From Sulfurovum sp. (GTDB lineage Bacteria > Campylobacterota > Campylobacteria > Campylobacterales > Sulfurovaceae), in the NCBI GenBank assembly GCA_023955225.1, contig JAGSGJ010000055.1:1-8670 (forward strand): a DNA stretch of 8,670 nucleotides. The letters are read 5' to 3'. The stretch's first letter is position 1; the number at the start of each line of letters is the position of its first letter. A program made the position numbers and the translations under genes. Under the pieces are notes generated by a model. The model saw nothing but the letters and a program-made list of their open reading frames with translations, was not told the DNA's origin and ran no database searches. Shown here in pieces: positions 6,021 to 8,670 of this stretch.

Positions 6021-8670
6021 CTAAAAAAAGATTCCCATAAATCCTCCAGCAACACCTGAAGCGGCATCTTTTGCTGCTTCACCCATTGGCATTTTTTCCA
6101 TCAGCTTTCGGTTTCCTTTTCCTACCATGGAATCCATCTGTTCATCCATTTTGTGTCTGATAAGTTTTTTCATATTGAGATCTACTTCTGGATCATCCAG
6201 TGCCCCATATACTTTTCCACTAAATTCTTGTTCCTGCATTTTAAAATCAAAGTATGCATTAATGGTATTATTATTTGTATTCATGATGGTATTGGTTAAA
6301 TAGAAGTGGCCTTTGTCATTGGCAAGTTTTAAATCTCCCTGTATAATATCATTTTGGTAACTTGCTTCTAAAGTACTGTCATCAAATTCTTCCACAAGCA
6401 TATTGACGTCAGCTTTTTTATAGATGTTACTGACCAGGTCTGAATGTAGGAACTTTGCATTTTTAAGTTCGGTATTCACTACCATACGCTGTTTTATAAA
6501 GTCATAATTGATCTTACCTGTTGTATCGCCATCTATCAGAATTTGGACTGGAAATAAGCTCATGAACTGTTTAAAAGAGACATCATTAAGATCTATATCC
6601 AACTTATCTTTTTCATAGACAAAATCGAGTATCCCTCCAAATGTTTTAGAAAGTCCCTGTATCTTAAAATGTTTGTGATGGGTTGCTTCTCCCATAGCGT
6701 AGAATGGACCTTGATATTTGTAGCCGAAAAGTTTCTCAAATGGTGTTAGATCTTTCACATCTATAACATAAAAAGCACTTGTTATATTTGCATCTGTGTC
6801 ACGAGAGCCTTTTGTAATATTGATCTCAGCATTTGCCATAGTGATATCAGCAGCAAAGGTTTGCTTGCTATTGTCAACATTTATTTGTGTATGTAAAGAG
6901 AAAGGAAGTTTATCGAGAGTACTCTTTTCAAGTGAGTAGATCAGTGTACCTTTTTTATTTTCTTTGCTCAGATATTCAAAATCTGCATGTAGATCGGCCC
7001 TACCTTTAGGAAAGGTTTTTTGACCAAGCAGTGTAGAAAGTTTTACGGAGTGAATCCCATCCATGGCAAGGGTGAAATTCTCCAATCCATTATTGATCTT
7101 GATACCATCAAAAGAGATATGACCATCAAGGGCTTTCCCTTCTCCACTGATATGTAAACGGGAAAAAGAACCATTGACATGCCCGGTAAGGTTGATATCA
7201 TCTTCTATAGTATATACATGACTAGGAAAACGTGTAGCACTCAAAGCATAGTCCATATTGGCCCATGAATCATTGATCAAACCATTCAGTTTGAGTTTGT
7301 AATGTTTATTGAACGTACCGTCAAATCTAAGGTACGTATCTTGTAGTGCATTTCGCATAGGCGTGGCTTCATCGAGACTTGCAACATATGTTTTTCCCGT
7401 AAGTTTATATTTTTGGGTTTGCAGGTCGATAGTCGCTTCAATAGATTTTTTTGTAAGATTTACCTTTGCATCACTTAACAACAAATGATTTTCTTTGTTT
7501 GCAAAGTGTACATCACCAGTTAACAGATCGTCTTTGTATGTGAGGTCCACACTGCTGTCATCAAAAACTTCCTGACTCAGTTGGATACCAGACTTTTCAG
7601 AGAGTGTATCGACAAGTTCGGAAGGTAAGAAATTTGCATTTTTGAGTTTGGTCTGTACTGTAGTGCTCTTCGTAAGAAAGTTATATTGTATTTGTCCTGT
7701 TGTGTTAGCATCGAGTAGAGGAGTATAAGAGAATCGTTTCATGATGTTTTGGAAAGGGACATCAGTTAAATCAGCTTTTAGTGTATCCTTTTCATAAAGA
7801 AAGTCAATCAATCCACCAAAGCTTTTAGAAAGACCCTTTACGATGATATGTTTGTCATACTCTATTTCACCAAAGGCATACAATGGACCTACATATTGGT
7901 AACCTAAGAACTTTTCTAAATGGTTTAATTCTTTAATGTCCAGAGTATAAAAAGCATGGGCATAGTTCTTCTCTTGATCATACTGTCCTTTAGTAAGGTG
8001 AAGTGTTAATTCTGCTGCAGTGATATCCATGATAAATGTTTGATCATTATCATCTATGTCTATTTTTGTATGTATATCAACCACTAAGCCAGAGAGATCA
8101 CTCTTCTTTACATCATAGGATATTTGACCTTTTTGACTCTCTTGGCTTATGATGTCAAAATGCATACGGGCATTAGCTTTGCCTTCTAAAAGAGCAGTTT
8201 GACCAAGAAGTGTGAAAAGTTTACTTGAATTCATGTCATTTAAAACAAGGTTGATATCTTTAAAGGTGTCTTCATATCTCAGCCACTCATAGCTTACATT
8301 ACCATCGAGTGCTTTTCCCACACCTGTGACCTTCACATTGCCTAATGGACCGTTTATATGACCTTCGATGTTAATCTCATCATCTATGGTACAGATAGTA
8401 CTCTGAACACAGTTGCTTGTGAGCGTGTAGTCCATATCGAGATGATTGTTTTCGAGGAAGCCTTTAAGTTTAAGATTATATTTGTCTTCAACGATCATAT
8501 CTGCTTCAAGATAAGGATACTTTTGTATGTTTATAGACTCAACATCAACGTCTAAGCCTGCTTTCTTTGTAAGCACATAACTTACGGAACTATAAATCTG
8601 CTGATTTCCTAAAGGCGTGTAGAGAAAATAAAAAAGTATAAGTGATATAAAAATAATAATAAAAATAATA
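6021..8670 (-). CDS. Membrane-anchored periplasmic protein with two tandem domains, paralog of the downstream gene (5' end just outside the window)
   Basis: The frame is open to the window edge, giving 882 visible residues; the GTG at 8576 is internal. The first visible residues are a transmembrane helix (IIFIIIFISLILFYFLY) that aligns gap-free with the paralog at 5944-4454, so about 7 residues are missing and full length should be near 889. Numbered from the codon at 8576, unit 1 spans about 23-400 and unit 2 about 416-793. Both carry GxGKALDG (85-92; 478-485), GYxYxGPxYAxGE (225-237; 618-630), GLSKxFGG (248-255; 641-648) and TTGxIxY (292; 685). Unit 1 has the Cys pair C56/C62, replaced in unit 2. 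The C-terminal 60 residues (GALDDPEVDLNMKKLIRHKM, then an Ala/Gly-rich stretch and terminal FF) follow only unit 2. Family unknown to me; AsmA/TamB-like is the best structural guess, with periplasmic location inferred from the anchor. Confidence 0.85.
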   Translation of the reverse strand, partial: IIFIIIFISLILFYFLYTPLGNQQIYSSVSYVLTKKAGLDVDVESINIQKYPYLEADMIVEDKYNLKLKGFLENNHLDMDYTLTSNCVQSTICTIDDEINIEGHINGPLGNVKVTGVGKALDGNVSYEWLRYEDTFKDINLVLNDMNSSKLFTLLGQTALLEGKANARMHFDIISQESQKGQISYDVKKSDLSGLVVDIHTKIDIDDNDQTFIMDITAAELTLHLTKGQYDQEKNYAHAFYTLDIKELNHLEKFLGYQYVGPLYAFGEIEYDKHIIVKGLSKSFGGLIDFLYEKDTLKADLTDVPFQNIMKRFSYTPLLDANTTGQIQYNFLTKSTTVQTKLKNANFLPSELVDTLSEKSGIQLSQEVFDDSSVDLTYKDDLLTGDVHFANKENHLLLSDAKVNLTKKSIEATIDLQTQKYKLTGKTYVASLDEATPMRNALQDTYLRFDGTFNKHYKLKLNGLINDSWANMDYALSATRFPSHVYTIEDDINLTGHVNGSFSRLHISGEGKALDGHISFDGIKINNGLENFTLAMDGIHSVKLSTLLGQKTFPKGRADLHADFEYLSKENKKGTLIYSLEKSTLDKLPFSLHTQINVDNSKQTFAADITMANAEINITKGSRDTDANITSAFYVIDVKDLTPFEKLFGYKYQGPFYAMGEATHHKHFKIQGLSKTFGGILDFVYEKDKLDIDLNDVSFKQFMSLFPVQILIDGDTTGKINYDFIKQRMVVNTELKNAKFLHSDLVSNIYKKADVNMLVEEFDDSTLEASYQNDIIQGDLKLANDKGHFYLTNTIMNTNNNTINAYFDFKMQEQEFSGKVYGALDDPEVDLNMKKLIRHKMDEQMDSMVGKGNRKLMEKMPMGEAAKDAASGVAGGFMGIFF
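6198..7331 (-). repeat. Protein-coding tandem repeat, unit 2
   Basis: Second copy of the domain, joined to unit 1 by a short linker (about residues 401-415). Its second half is much closer to the one-domain paralog than unit 1 is, including INAYFDFKMQEQEFSG with one residue changed. It lacks the cysteine pair of unit 1 and of the paralog. Confidence 0.85.
7377..8510 (-). repeat. Protein-coding tandem repeat, unit 1
   Basis: First copy (about 378 residues) of the domain in the two-domain protein. It matches unit 2 at a constant offset of 393 residues (1179 nt), checked at the MDY, GKALDG, GYxY, GLSK, TTG, FDDS and SIEA/TINA landmarks. It is diverged at DNA level, so it is an old coding duplication and not a recent direct repeat. 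Confidence 0.85.

Noticed and set aside
8574..8576. GTG as the start of the two-domain minus-strand gene
   Set aside because: The 31 upstream codons encode an anchor helix that aligns gap-free with the paralog, so the true start is beyond the window edge.
8641..8670. A/T-only simple repeat resembling low-complexity DNA or a promoter
   Set aside because: It encodes the isoleucine/phenylalanine-rich transmembrane helix of the minus-strand protein.

Overview
The window looks like a chromosomal segment of an AT-rich member of the Campylobacterota (formerly Epsilonproteobacteria). The main clue is the gene order hemA-proS-fxsA-like-hemC; from memory, this matches the hemA-proS-(membrane protein)-hemC order of Campylobacter jejuni and the hemA/proS/hemC grouping of Helicobacter pylori. 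A free-living relative such as Sulfurovum or Sulfurimonas is a reasonable guess but cannot be shown from this sequence alone. No mobile element, tRNA, rRNA or CRISPR array was seen.

Plus strand, positions 1-4360: a tightly packed, co-directional cluster. It holds the 3' end of hemA (glutamyl-tRNA reductase), proS (prolyl-tRNA synthetase, GTG start overlapping the hemA stop), an FxsA-family membrane protein 1 nt after proS, an exported DsbC/DsbG-like thiol-disulfide protein whose start lies 56 nt inside the FxsA gene, and hemC (porphobilinogen deaminase, GTG start). HemA and HemC are steps of C5-type tetrapyrrole synthesis; ProS and HemA both act on aminoacyl-tRNA. The disulfide protein could link the cluster to periplasmic protein or cytochrome c quality control, but that is inference. 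ProS is about 60-70 residues shorter than usual, because its editing (INS) domain is reduced.

Positions 4361-4453: a short intergenic stretch between convergent genes, with two stem-loops that may serve as a bidirectional terminator.

Minus strand, positions 8670-4454: two adjacent paralogous genes for N-terminally anchored, beta-rich, probably periplasmic proteins. The upstream one (8670-6021, cut at its 5' end by the window edge) has two tandem copies of a roughly 380-residue domain; the downstream one (5944-4454) has one. The three domain copies align by eye without a single insertion or deletion, with a period of exactly 393 residues. The one-domain protein resembles unit 1 of its neighbour in its first half and unit 2 in its second half, as if the two genes were related by unequal recombination inside the repeat. 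Overall architecture and the C-terminal 'G-x-LDDP-x-VDL' segment suggest an AsmA/TamB-like envelope protein, but I do not recognise the family with certainty. This paralog pair is the least described and most interesting part of the window.
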